Source of the DNA: Candidatus Geothrix skivensis
Lineage (GTDB): Bacteria; Acidobacteriota; Holophagae; Holophagales; Holophagaceae
Reading direction: 5' to 3'
Length of the DNA stretch: 64,000 nucleotides
NCBI GenBank assembly: GCA_016721195.1
Contig: JADKIO010000008.1
Location: forward strand, 248,001 to 312,000
Shown: positions 15,692 to 23,340 of the stretch, piece by piece
Position numbering within the stretch: position 1 is the first letter of the stretch
Layout: each line of letters begins with the position of its first letter
Notes under the pieces: generated by a model
The model's input: the letters and a program-made list of their open reading frames with translations, nothing else
Database searches by the model: none
What the model was told of the DNA's origin: nothing
Position numbers and translations under genes: made by a program

Positions 15692-16084
15692 ATGGCCATT
15701 ACCCAGAACTATGGAACCGGTCGCCGCAAGAGCGCGGCCGCCCGCGCCTTCCTGCGCCCCGGCACCGGCAAGATCACCGTCAACGGCCGCAGCCTCGAGA
15801 GCTACTTCCCCAATGCCGTGCTCCGCATGATGGTCCACCAGCCCCTGGTGCTGGCCGACCTCGACGGCAAGTTCGACATGCTCATCAGCGTCACCGGCGG
15901 CGGCCCCGCCGGCCAGGCCGCGGCCATCCGCCTGGGCATCTCCCGGGCCCTGCTCAGCTACAACGATCAGCTGAAGTCCCTCCTGCGCGGCGCCGGTCTC
16001 CTGACCCGCGACCCCCGCATGAAGGAGCGCAAGAAGCCCGGTCGCGCCGCTGCCCGCCGCCGCTTCCAGTTCAGCAAGCGCTAG
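15692..16084 (+). CDS. rpsI: 30S ribosomal protein S9
   Basis: A 130-residue ribosomal protein. The N-terminus [18 protein letters not shown] is the S9 signature; [20 protein letters not shown] and the basic C-terminal tail ending RRRFQFSKR, which reaches the P-site tRNA, are present. GAGGAA lies upstream of ATG. It is the second gene of the rplM-rpsI operon and ends in a strong terminator hairpin starting 10 bases after the stop. Confidence 0.97.
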   Translation: MAITQNYGTGRRKSAAARAFLRPGTGKITVNGRSLESYFPNAVLRMMVHQPLVLADLDGKFDMLISVTGGGPAGQAAAIRLGISRALLSYNDQLKSLLRGAGLLTRDPRMKERKKPGRAAARRRFQFSKR

Positions 16085-16093
16085 TCCGTCTCT

Positions 16094-16128
16094 GGAAGGG
16101 GGATCCTCGGATCCCCCTTCCGCTTTTC
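16094..16128 (+). terminator. Terminator of the rplM-rpsI operon
   Basis: A perfect 13-bp inverted repeat GGAAGGGGGATCC / GGATCCCCCTTCC with a 2-nt loop (effectively a shorter stem with a 4-6 nt loop), followed by GCTTTTCC. Confidence 0.8.
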
Positions 16129-16130
16129 CG

Positions 16131-16160
16131 GTCCGCACCCAATCCCAAGGTTGGACGGAC
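16131..16160 (+). promoter_or_regulatory. Stem-loop in the rpsB upstream region
   Basis: GTCCG (16131-16135) pairs with CGGAC (16156-16160), and CCAA (16139-16142) pairs with TTGG (16151-16154). It lies about 90-115 bp before rpsB. It could be an S2 leader element or simply upstream sequence; no match to a described S2-binding leader was recognised. Confidence 0.25.
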
Positions 16161-16245
16161 GATTCGGGCCGAGGGAACCAACCCAACGCCTTTCATCCCA
16201 CCCGCGGCGTCCTTCAAATCTCGCCGCTTGACCAGGGAGGCCAGC

Positions 16246-16998
16246 ATGGCTGCCATCCAGATGAAGGAACTCCTCGAGGCCGGTGCCCACTTCGGGCACC
16301 AGACCAAGCGCTGGAACCCCAAGATGAAGAAGTACATCTTCGGGGCCCGCAACAGCATCTACATCATCGACCTCCAGAAGACCCTGCGCCTCTGGAACAC
16401 CGCGGCGAACTTCCTCACCAAGTCCGCCGCCGAAGGGAAGAACTTCCTCTTCGTGGCCACCAAGCCCCAGGCCCAGGAGCTCATCGCCGAGCAGGCCGCC
16501 CGCTGCGGCGCCTTCTACGTCAACAACCGCTGGCTGGGCGGCATGCTGACCAACTTCAGCACCATCAAGAAGAGTCTCGAGAAGTTCCGCGAGATCGAAG
16601 CCACCCTGGCGGATCCCGCGCGGACGGCCGCGCTCTCCAAGAAGGAACTGCTCACCCTGAACCGCACCCGCCTGAAGCTGGAAGCGTCCTTCCATGGCAT
16701 CCGCGACATGCGTTCGCTGCCCGATGTCATCTTCGTCATCGATCCCCACCGGGAAGACATCGCCGTCACCGAGGCCAAGAAGATCGGCATCAAGGTCGTG
16801 GGCATCGTGGACACCAACTGCGATCCCGACATGGTGGACTACGTGATCCCCGCCAATGACGACGCCATCCGCTCCATCCTGCTCTTCTCCGAGCGCGTGG
16901 CCGACTCCATCCTCGAAGGGCGCCATTCCTTCAAGGACAAGAGCGACACCGACGAAATGAAGAAGATGATGGCCGAAAAAATGGAAGTCGAGGGCTAA
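16246..16998 (+). CDS. rpsB: 30S ribosomal protein S2
   Basis: A 250-residue ribosomal protein. Signatures are [55 protein letters not shown] and [24 protein letters not shown] 16246 is preceded by GGGAGG; an in-frame GTG/TTG-type extension upstream is unlikely. Length fits the family (about 230-260). The downstream partner tsf follows after 84 bp that hold a stem-loop, the usual rpsB-tsf arrangement. Confidence 0.97.
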   Translation: MAAIQMKELLEAGAHFGHQTKRWNPKMKKYIFGARNSIYIIDLQKTLRLWNTAANFLTKSAAEGKNFLFVATKPQAQELIAEQAARCGAFYVNNRWLGGMLTNFSTIKKSLEKFREIEATLADPARTAALSKKELLTLNRTRLKLEASFHGIRDMRSLPDVIFVIDPHREDIAVTEAKKIGIKVVGIVDTNCDPDMVDYVIPANDDAIRSILLFSERVADSILEGRHSFKDKSDTDEMKKMMAEKMEVEG

Positions 16999-17016
16999 TC
17001 CCCATCCACCCATTCG

Positions 17017-17049
17017 TCAGCCATCGGTGGTCCCCCCGCTGATGGCTGA
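17017..17049 (+). promoter_or_regulatory. Stem-loop between rpsB and tsf
   Basis: A 9-bp perfect stem TCAGCCATC / GATGGCTGA closes a 15-nt loop. It is not followed by a T-run. In other bacteria the rpsB-tsf gap carries a partial attenuator or processing hairpin; a similar role is inferred here. Confidence 0.45.
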
Positions 17050-17082
17050 TGGTCTGAATCCCCAACGATCAGGAGACGACCC

Positions 17083-17733
17083 ATGGCATTCACCGCCCTA
17101 GACGTGAAGGCACTGCGCGAAAAGACCGGCCTCGGCATGATGGATTGCAAGAAGGCCCTGGAGGAAACCAACGGCGACATGGAGCAGGCCAACGAGTGGC
17201 TCCGCAAGAAGGGCCTGGCTGCCTCGGCCAAGAAGGCCGACCGCATCGCCGGTGAAGGCATCGTGGAAGCCTACATCCACCCTGGTGGCCGCGTGGGCGT
17301 GTTGGTGGAAGTGAATTCCGAAACGGATTTCGTGGCCCGCACCGAGGCCTTCCAGCGCCTGGTCAAGGAGATCGCGATGCACATCGCGGCCGCCGATCCC
17401 GCCCCCCGCTTCGTCACCAAGGAAGAAGTCACTGCGGACTTCCTGGAAACCGAGAAGCGCATCGCCACTGATCAGGCCTTGGCCACCGGCAAACCCGCCA
17501 ACATCGTCGAGCGGATCGTCGAAGGCAAGATGAACAGCATCTTCAAGGAGGTCTGCCTCCTCGAACAGCCCTTCATCATGAACCCCGACCTCACCATCCA
17601 GCAGTACCTCTCCCAGCGCACCGCGGAGATCGGCGAGAAGCTAAGCATCCGCCGCTTCACCAAGTACATCATGGGCGAGGGCCTGGAGAAGCGCAGCGAG
17701 AACTTCGCCGCCGAAGTCGCCGCCGCCAAGTAG
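17083..17733 (+). CDS. tsf: Elongation factor Ts
   Basis: A 216-residue nucleotide exchange factor for EF-Tu. The N-terminal UBA-like domain ([20 protein letters not shown]) and the conserved [11 protein letters not shown] (the Thr-Asp-Phe-Val motif inserting at the EF-Tu magnesium site) are present, as are the C-terminal helices. It is shorter than the E. coli protein (283) because it has one core subdomain, as in Thermus. ATG is preceded by AGGAGACG. It is the second gene of rpsB-tsf and ends in a strong terminator. Confidence 0.97.
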   Translation: MAFTALDVKALREKTGLGMMDCKKALEETNGDMEQANEWLRKKGLAASAKKADRIAGEGIVEAYIHPGGRVGVLVEVNSETDFVARTEAFQRLVKEIAMHIAAADPAPRFVTKEEVTADFLETEKRIATDQALATGKPANIVERIVEGKMNSIFKEVCLLEQPFIMNPDLTIQQYLSQRTAEIGEKLSIRRFTKYIMGEGLEKRSENFAAEVAAAK

Positions 17734-17753
17734 GGTTCGAATCATCCCAACGA

Positions 17754-17780
17754 GGGCGGCATCCGTGCCGCCCTTTTTTT
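17754..17780 (+). terminator. Intrinsic terminator after tsf
   Basis: An 8-bp GC stem GGGCGGCA / TGCCGCCC with loop TCCG, followed directly by seven T residues. It is 20 bases past the tsf stop and separates rpsB-tsf from pyrH. Confidence 0.95.
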
Positions 17781-17812
17781 AAGCTAGGCTTTAACCAATC
17801 CCCGGGGTCTCC

Positions 17813-18517
17813 ATGAAATTCAAGCGCATCCTGCTCAAGCTCTCCGGCGAGGCCCTCATGGGCGAGCAGAAGGGCGGCATCGATCCCGCCGTGGTCTCCA
17901 TGATCGCGGACCAGGTGAAGACCATCCGGGACATGGGCGTGGAGGTGGGCCTGGTCATCGGCGGCGGCAACATCTTCCGGGGCGTGGCGGGCGCCACCAA
18001 GGGCATGGACCGCACCACCGCCGATCACATGGGCATGCTGGCCACCATGATCAACGCCCTGGCCCTCCAGGACGCGCTGGAGCACAAGGGCGTGCACACC
18101 CGTACCCTGTCGGGGCTGGAGATGCCCAAGGTCACGGAGACCTACATCCGCCGCCGCGCCACCCGCCACCTGGAGAAGGGCCGCGTGGTCATCTTCGGCG
18201 CCGGCACGGGGAATCCCTACTTCAGCACCGACACGGCCGCCGCCCTCCGCGCCAACGAGGTCAACGCCGAAGTGGTGATGAAGGCCACCAACGTGGATGG
18301 CATCTACACCGCGGACCCCAAGCTCGACCCCACGGCCACCCGCTTCGATCACATAAGCTTCCAGGACGTGCTGGAAAAGGGGCTGAAGGTGATGGACGCC
18401 CCCGCCATCGCGCTGTGCATGGACAACAAGCTGCCCATCCTCGTCTTCGATATGAACAAGCCCGGCAACCTGGTGGCCGCGGTCAATGGCGAGCCGGTGG
18501 GCACGCTGGTCAACTGA
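17813..18517 (+). CDS. pyrH: UMP kinase
   Basis: A 234-residue amino-acid-kinase-fold enzyme: UMP + ATP = UDP + ADP in pyrimidine synthesis, active as a hexamer. Motifs include [23 protein letters not shown], the uridine-binding [17 protein letters not shown], and [21 protein letters not shown]. The last 70 bp, including the stop, are present again at 18613-18682. The usual neighbour frr is not downstream. ATG follows GGGGTCTCC. Confidence 0.96.
   Translation: MKFKRILLKLSGEALMGEQKGGIDPAVVSMIADQVKTIRDMGVEVGLVIGGGNIFRGVAGATKGMDRTTADHMGMLATMINALALQDALEHKGVHTRTLSGLEMPKVTETYIRRRATRHLEKGRVVIFGAGTGNPYFSTDTAAALRANEVNAEVVMKATNVDGIYTADPKLDPTATRFDHISFQDVLEKGLKVMDAPAIALCMDNKLPILVFDMNKPGNLVAAVNGEPVGTLVN
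18448..18517 (+). repeat. 70-bp direct repeat, copy 1 (3' end of pyrH)
   Basis: From CGATATGAACAAG to the pyrH stop TGA. This segment is identical base for base to 18613-18682, with a 165-bp offset. It is the functional copy because it completes pyrH. Confidence 0.97.
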
Positions 18518-18556
18518 TACCTATATCCCAGTGCGAAGTGGGCGTGATCCGCTCCT

Positions 18557-18608
18557 CACCGGGTCCCGACTCCGCGGGCTCCACAGGAGCCCGCTCCGTC
18601 ACCCGGTG
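18557..18608. repeat. Nested palindrome between the two 70-bp repeats
   Basis: The inner perfect stem GCGGGCTCC / GGAGCCCGC (18574-18582 with 18586-18594, loop ACA) is flanked by an outer 8-bp stem CACCGGGT / ACCCGGTG (18557-18564 with 18601-18608). Unpaired bases separate the two stems. It has no T-run, so it may be a REP-like or mobile palindromic unit rather than a terminator. Confidence 0.8.
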
Positions 18609-18612
18609 GTCG

Positions 18613-18682
18613 CGATATGAACAAGCCCGGCAACCTGGTGGCCGCGGTCAATGGCGAGCCGGTGGGCACGCTGGTCAACTGA
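18613..18682 (+). repeat. 70-bp direct repeat, copy 2 (orphan pyrH tail)
   Basis: An exact copy of the last 70 bases of pyrH including the stop codon. It has no start codon or upstream coding context, so it is a non-coding duplicate. It ends just before the stop of the convergent sensor kinase gene. Confidence 0.97.
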
Positions 18683-18688
18683 GCCAGC

Positions 18689-21205
18689 TCAACCCAAGGC
18701 TGTCCGAACCGCTGTCAGCAGCTCCTCCGAGCTGAAGGGCTTCCGGAGGAAGGCCATGCTGCTGTCCAACCTTGGAGCCTGGTGGGTGTAACCACTCCAG
18801 CGGATCACCGGGGCGCGGAACCCCATCCCCCGCATTTCCACCAGAGCCTCTTCGCCCCCCAGCCGCGGCATGGTCAGGTCCAGCAGCACCAGCCGCAGCT
18901 CCTGCTGATGCGCCCGGACCTGTTCCACCGCGTCGACCCCATCCTCCGCCATGATCACCTCGAACCCCGCCTCCTCCAGGATGTGGCGGGCGAACTGGCG
19001 GATGCCCGGTTCGTCATCGACCACCAGCACCAGCCCGAAGCCCGGCGCCGGCGGCAGCGGCAACAGGGGCACGGCCTCAGAGAGCTGAAGGGTCCGACTC
19101 AGGGCCGGGAAATAGACCCTGAACAGGGTCCCATCGCCGGGGCTGCTCCGGATCTCCACCCCGCCGCCATGCCCCCGGACGATGCCTTGCATGGCAGCCA
19201 GGCCCAGCCCCCGCCCCGTGAATTTGGTGGTGAAGAAGGGATCGAAGATGCGGGCCTGGGTTTCGGGATCCATCCCCGAACCCGTGTCCGCCACTTCCAG
19301 GTAGACAAAGGCTCCCGGATTCAGGGACTCGGCCACCTGGAGCCCCATCACGTCCGTCTCTCCCAGCTCCTGGACTCCAGATCGAAGCGTGATGCAGCCC
19401 GGGGCCTCGCCGATGGCCTCCGCCGCATTGGTGACCAGGTTCATGACCACCTGCTGCAGCTGAGCCGCGTCCGCAGACACCGGGGGCAGCTCCTTCGCGA
19501 GCTCGAACCGGAGTGCCACGGTCTTCGGGATGGAGACGCTGAGCAGCTGGGCGATCTCCTGGACCAGGTGGTTCAGGTCCAGGTCCTGGACCTGGATCCG
19601 GCCCCGGCCCGAATAGGCGAGCATCTGCCGCACGAGATCCGAGGCCCGCCGGCAGGTGTCCTCGATGTTGCGGAGGCAGCCCCCGATCACATCGGGGTCC
19701 TCCGGGGCTTCCCGGGCCATGTTCGCGTTGCCCTGGATGACCGTCAGCAGGTTGTTGAAATCGTGGGCCACGCCGCCGGCCAGCAGACCCAGGCTTTCCA
19801 GCTTCTGCGCCTCCAGCAGCTTCCGTTCGACCTTCAGCCGGGCCTCCGTGGCCTTCACCCGGGCCGTGACGTCGAAGGCCGTGCCCAGAGCCAGCAGCCG
19901 GCCCCCCATGGTGAGGGTGCCCGCCGCGTAGTCGATCCACCGGGTCTCGCCCCCCTTGGTGAGCAGGCGGAACTCGTAGCGCAGCGGCGCGGAATCCCCC
20001 CGCAGCCGGGCCTGGGAGCGGGAGGCCACCAGATCCCGATCGAGGGGATGGACCAGGTCGAGGATGGGCTTGCCCAGGATCTCCTCCAGGTCATAGCCCG
20101 TGAGGCGGGAGCCCGCCTCGTTCATGTATTCGATGCGTTCGGAGTAGATGAGGATGGCGCAGGAGGCGGTCTCCGCCACGGACCGGAAGCGGGCCTCGCT
20201 TTCCCTCAGGCGGTGGGCCAGGGCCTCCAGCTTCGCGCGGCTGTAGGCCAGGAAGAGCGTCAGGCCGAAGGCCAGCAGGCTGAAGACCGCCCCGCCGAGG
20301 GCCACGATCCGGGGGCGGCTTTCCCGGGCGCCAGTCTGCGGAGGCAGGAAGCCCACCACCAGGGTCCACTGGTTCCCGCCCACCAGCAGCGGGATGCGCC
20401 TCGCATCGGGCTGCACCACGCTGGTCAGGCCGAGGGTGCCCTGGCAGAGGTCCCGGTCGTAGATCAGCCCCTCCTCCCGGCAGGCGGGGCTGTCGTAGAT
20501 CTCCACGTCCAGCTCGGGGATGGGACTGGCGCCGAACATGGTGCGGAACATGTCGTGGCCATCGGCCACCGCGAAGACCACTCCCTGGAACTCGGAGCGC
20601 CGGGCCACCGGGTCGCTGGGCACGGTGAAGTCCTTGTACACCGGCAGCACGAAGACGATGGCGGATCCCTGGTGCCCGGGCAGCCTGAGGCATCCGGTGA
20701 CCGCGAGCTCGCTGGTGTCCCGGGCCTTGACCGTCGCCTGCTGAAAGGCCGGCAGGCCCAGCAGCCCGGCCCCCTTGGGCCCCAGAGGGACCGCTTCCAC
20801 CTCGGGCTCCAGCAGGGGAGTGGCCCCGCGGTGGCCCTCGAAGGATTCCCTGGAGACGTAGCCCAGCAGCCGGGTTCCGGGTGAAGTCTGCCGCAGGTTG
20901 AGGCTGGCCACGAAGGCCCGCCAGTCTTCGGCCACGAGCCAAGGCCGGCCCACCACGAGCCCCTGGGCGCCGGTAAGCAGCCTGGCCTGGTCCCGCAGGT
21001 GGTGATCCACGGCTTCGCGCGTCTGGGCCACGGCCCCATCCAGCCGGATGGACTGGTAGCCCCGCTCCTGCAGGGTGAGGGCCCGCCAGGCCCAGGCCGT
21101 GCCTCCCAGGCCCATGAGCAGCACCAGCCAAGGCGCCGCCTGGCCCAGGAGATCGGATAACCGTCCCCGCTGGGCCCGGGGCGCTGGCGCACGGAAGGAA
21201 GGCAT
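18689..21205 (-). CDS. CHASE-domain hybrid sensor histidine kinase with receiver
   Basis: 838 residues. Two membrane segments (about 24-44 and 305-325) bracket an extracytoplasmic CHASE-type domain (GTRLLGYVSRE, VVFAVADGHDMF). Then come a PAS domain (about 335-455), HisKA with the phospho-acceptor in GGVAHDFNNLL, HATPase with VTNAAEAIG, VADTGSGMD and GRGLGLAAMQGI, and a C-terminal REC domain with VDDEPG and the phospho-Asp in LLDLTMPRLGG. CHASE domains usually sense small ligands such as cytokinin-like molecules or short peptides. Output presumably passes through the receiver or a partner encoded elsewhere, because no response regulator with a DNA-binding domain is adjacent. It resembles the kinase at 39821-42004 in its catalytic half. 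Confidence 0.93.
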   Translation of the reverse strand: MPSFRAPAPRAQRGRLSDLLGQAAPWLVLLMGLGGTAWAWRALTLQERGYQSIRLDGAVAQTREAVDHHLRDQARLLTGAQGLVVGRPWLVAEDWRAFVASLNLRQTSPGTRLLGYVSRESFEGHRGATPLLEPEVEAVPLGPKGAGLLGLPAFQQATVKARDTSELAVTGCLRLPGHQGSAIVFVLPVYKDFTVPSDPVARRSEFQGVVFAVADGHDMFRTMFGASPIPELDVEIYDSPACREEGLIYDRDLCQGTLGLTSVVQPDARRIPLLVGGNQWTLVVGFLPPQTGARESRPRIVALGGAVFSLLAFGLTLFLAYSRAKLEALAHRLRESEARFRSVAETASCAILIYSERIEYMNEAGSRLTGYDLEEILGKPILDLVHPLDRDLVASRSQARLRGDSAPLRYEFRLLTKGGETRWIDYAAGTLTMGGRLLALGTAFDVTARVKATEARLKVERKLLEAQKLESLGLLAGGVAHDFNNLLTVIQGNANMAREAPEDPDVIGGCLRNIEDTCRRASDLVRQMLAYSGRGRIQVQDLDLNHLVQEIAQLLSVSIPKTVALRFELAKELPPVSADAAQLQQVVMNLVTNAAEAIGEAPGCITLRSGVQELGETDVMGLQVAESLNPGAFVYLEVADTGSGMDPETQARIFDPFFTTKFTGRGLGLAAMQGIVRGHGGGVEIRSSPGDGTLFRVYFPALSRTLQLSEAVPLLPLPPAPGFGLVLVVDDEPGIRQFARHILEEAGFEVIMAEDGVDAVEQVRAHQQELRLVLLDLTMPRLGGEEALVEMRGMGFRAPVIRWSGYTHQAPRLDSSMAFLRKPFSSEELLTAVRTALG

Positions 21206-21250
21206 GGGGGCAGCTTACCTTGGGCGCATGAGTTCCGTCAGACTGAAGGC

Positions 21251-22588
21251 ATGAACCCCTTCAAGGGCCTGCCCGAAGCCACCCTCATCGAGGATCCCAG
21301 CGACCTGGAGCCTTGCCGCCGGGATGAATCCCACCTGCGGGGCACCCTCCCCCTGGCCCTGGTGAAACCCCACGGTCCCGCTGCACTGCGCGAGCTGGTG
21401 CGCCGGGCCAAGGCCGAGGGCTTCGGCCTGGTGCCCCGGGGCGCGGGCACGGGCAAGGCCGGAGGCTGCCTGCCCACGGAGCGGACGGTGGTGGTGGATT
21501 TCTCCGCCTGGCCCGGCGAGGCCCGCGTCTCCCCCCAGGACCTCTGCCTCCGCGCCCCGGTCAGCGTGCTCCTGCGCGACGTGAAGGCGGCGGCGGAAGC
21601 CCACGGGCTCTTCTATCCCCCGGATCCAAACTCCTGGGAGAGCTGCTCCCTGGGCGGCACCCTGGCCACGAACGCCGGCGGACCCAACGCCTGCAAGTAC
21701 GGCATGACACGCCACTGGGTGCTGGCCGTGGAAGCGCTCCTGGAAGATGGCGAGCTCCACACCTTCGGCATCAGCAGCGTGAAGGCGAACGCGGGGCCGT
21801 CCCTGGGCCAGCTGCTCATCGGCAGCGAGGGCATCTTCGGCTTCATCCTGGGCGCCACCCTCCGGCTCACCCCCCTGCCCCGGGAGCGCACCACCCTGCT
21901 GCTGCCCGTGAAGCGCTGGGAGGATCTGCTGGATCTGCCGGGCCGGCTCTGCGGCGCCGGCTTCCTGCCCAGCGCCTTCGAGTTCTTCGATCCGGCGGTG
22001 CTGGCGGAGCTGCGGGCCCATGGCCCCGAAGAGGCCCGGCGCCTGCCCGGCGAGGCCCTGGCCATCCTGGAATTCGACGAGCGGGGCAGCACCTCGGACG
22101 CTTTCCTCGAAGGCCTGCTCGACCTGCTGGGGCCCGTGGCCGAGGGCCTGCGGGTGGCCTCGGACGTGCGGCAGCGCGAAGGCATCTGGGCCGTGCGCCG
22201 CATGACCAGCGCCTTCCTGAAGGAGCGTCATCCAAAGAAGGTCAGCGAGGACATCGTGGTGCCCCGCAGCCGCCTGCGGGACTTCTTCGCGGGCCTGGAC
22301 CGTCTCGGCTTTCCCGCGGTCACCTATGGCCACCTGGGCGACGGCAACCTGCACGTGAACCTGCTGGCGGCCGGTGAGACCGATCCCGCCCTGCTGGACC
22401 GGCAGCTCATGGACCTCTTCCGCCTGGCCATCGACCTGGGCGGCACCCTCAGCGGCGAGCACGGCATCGGCCTGGCCAAGCGGGAGGCCTTCCTGGCCCT
22501 GAGCGACCCGGCCCAGATCCAGGCCCTGCGCGCCCTCAAGCGGGCCCTGGACCCCCAGAACATCTTCAATCCGGGGAAAGTCCTGTAG
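21251..22588 (+). CDS. FAD-linked oxidase (glycolate/D-lactate dehydrogenase GlcD-like)
   Basis: 445 residues of the VAO/PCMH flavoprotein fold. FAD-binding signatures are LVPRGAGTGKAGGCLP, PPDPNSWESCSLGGTLATNAGGPNA split across residues about 120-145, and GSEGIFGFILGATLRL. The C-terminal substrate domain contains VTYGHLGDGNLHVN and GTLSGEHGIGLAKRE, conserved in D-lactate, glycolate and D-2-hydroxyglutarate dehydrogenases. No iron-sulfur GlcF-type domain is fused or adjacent. The substrate is most likely a D-2-hydroxy acid. It is divergent from the kinase gene with about 45 bp between starts. Confidence 0.9.
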   Translation: MNPFKGLPEATLIEDPSDLEPCRRDESHLRGTLPLALVKPHGPAALRELVRRAKAEGFGLVPRGAGTGKAGGCLPTERTVVVDFSAWPGEARVSPQDLCLRAPVSVLLRDVKAAAEAHGLFYPPDPNSWESCSLGGTLATNAGGPNACKYGMTRHWVLAVEALLEDGELHTFGISSVKANAGPSLGQLLIGSEGIFGFILGATLRLTPLPRERTTLLLPVKRWEDLLDLPGRLCGAGFLPSAFEFFDPAVLAELRAHGPEEARRLPGEALAILEFDERGSTSDAFLEGLLDLLGPVAEGLRVASDVRQREGIWAVRRMTSAFLKERHPKKVSEDIVVPRSRLRDFFAGLDRLGFPAVTYGHLGDGNLHVNLLAAGETDPALLDRQLMDLFRLAIDLGGTLSGEHGIGLAKREAFLALSDPAQIQALRALKRALDPQNIFNPGKVL

Positions 22589-22617
22589 CCAAAGGAAGGC
22601 TCTAAAGTCTAATAATT

Positions 22618-22623
22618 TATATA
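22618..22623 (+). promoter_or_regulatory. Candidate -10 box for the ABC/lipocalin operon
   Basis: TATATA within AATAATTTATATAGACAAAT, an AT-rich island between the FAD oxidase stop and the ABC start at 22672. No convincing -35 hexamer is seen at 16-18 bp. Confidence 0.3.
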
Positions 22624-22671
22624 GACAAATTAGGCTCCAACCCTCAACTTCAGAGGGGATCGAGGTGACGG

Positions 22672-23340
22672 ATGGCGGTGCTTCAGGCCCAGGGTGTGGG
22701 CAGGCGGTTCGGCTCCCGCTGGGTGATCCGCTCCCTGGACATGGCCCTGGAGGCGGGGGAGCGGGTCGCCCTGCTGGGACCTTCCGGGTGCGGCAAGACC
22801 ACCTTGCTGAATCTGCTGGGCGGTCTCGACCGCCCCGATGAGGGCATGGTTCTCCTTGAGGGAGAGCCCCTTCACCGGGCCAGCCCGGCCCGACTTTCGG
22901 TGCTGCGGCGCACGCGGCTGGGCACCATCTTCCAGTTCTTCCACCTGATCCCCACGCTCACCGCCGAGGAGAACATCGAGCTGCCCTTGCGGATGCTGGA
23001 CTGGCCGGAGGCAGCCATCCGGGAGCGCTGCACGGCCCTCATCCGGTCCGTGGGCCTGACCCACCGCGCCACCGCCTGGCCCGCGGAACTATCGGGCGGT
23101 GAGATGCAGCGGGTGGCCGTGGCCCGGGCCCTGGCGGCGCGGCCCGCCGTGTTGCTGGCGGACGAGCCCACGGGCAACCTGGACCGGTCCTCGGGGCGCG
23201 CCGTGCTCGCCCTGCTCGCGGAGCTCACAGAGCAGGAAGGCTCGGCCCTGGTGCTGGTCACCCATTCCGAAGCTGCGGCCGGGATCTGCCACCGGGTGCT
23301 GCGCATGGAGGACGGCCAGTTCCTGGCTGGCCCGGCGTGA
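22672..23340 (+). CDS. ABC transporter ATP-binding protein (LolD/MacB/AttE type)
   Basis: A 222-residue ATPase. Walker A is GPSGCGKTT, the Q-loop is IFQFFHLIPTLT, the signature is LSGGEMQRVAVARAL, Walker B is VLLADEPTGNLD and the switch histidine is in LVTHSE. TxxENIELPLRML is typical of the MacB/LolD/FtsE branch that works with FtsX-like permeases. GAGGTGACGG precedes ATG. Its stop overlaps the GTG start of the permease (GTGA), and the lipocalin-like gene overlaps the permease in turn. The trio matches the AttEFGH layout, which is a mechanotransmission or lipid-handling class rather than a classic importer. The cargo is unknown. Confidence 0.93.
   Translation: MAVLQAQGVGRRFGSRWVIRSLDMALEAGERVALLGPSGCGKTTLLNLLGGLDRPDEGMVLLEGEPLHRASPARLSVLRRTRLGTIFQFFHLIPTLTAEENIELPLRMLDWPEAAIRERCTALIRSVGLTHRATAWPAELSGGEMQRVAVARALAARPAVLLADEPTGNLDRSSGRAVLALLAELTEQEGSALVLVTHSEAAAGICHRVLRMEDGQFLAGPA

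Noticed and set aside
18518..18612. Terminator of pyrH
   Set aside because: The nested palindrome lacks a T-run and is followed by a copy of the pyrH tail, so an inserted palindromic unit is more likely.
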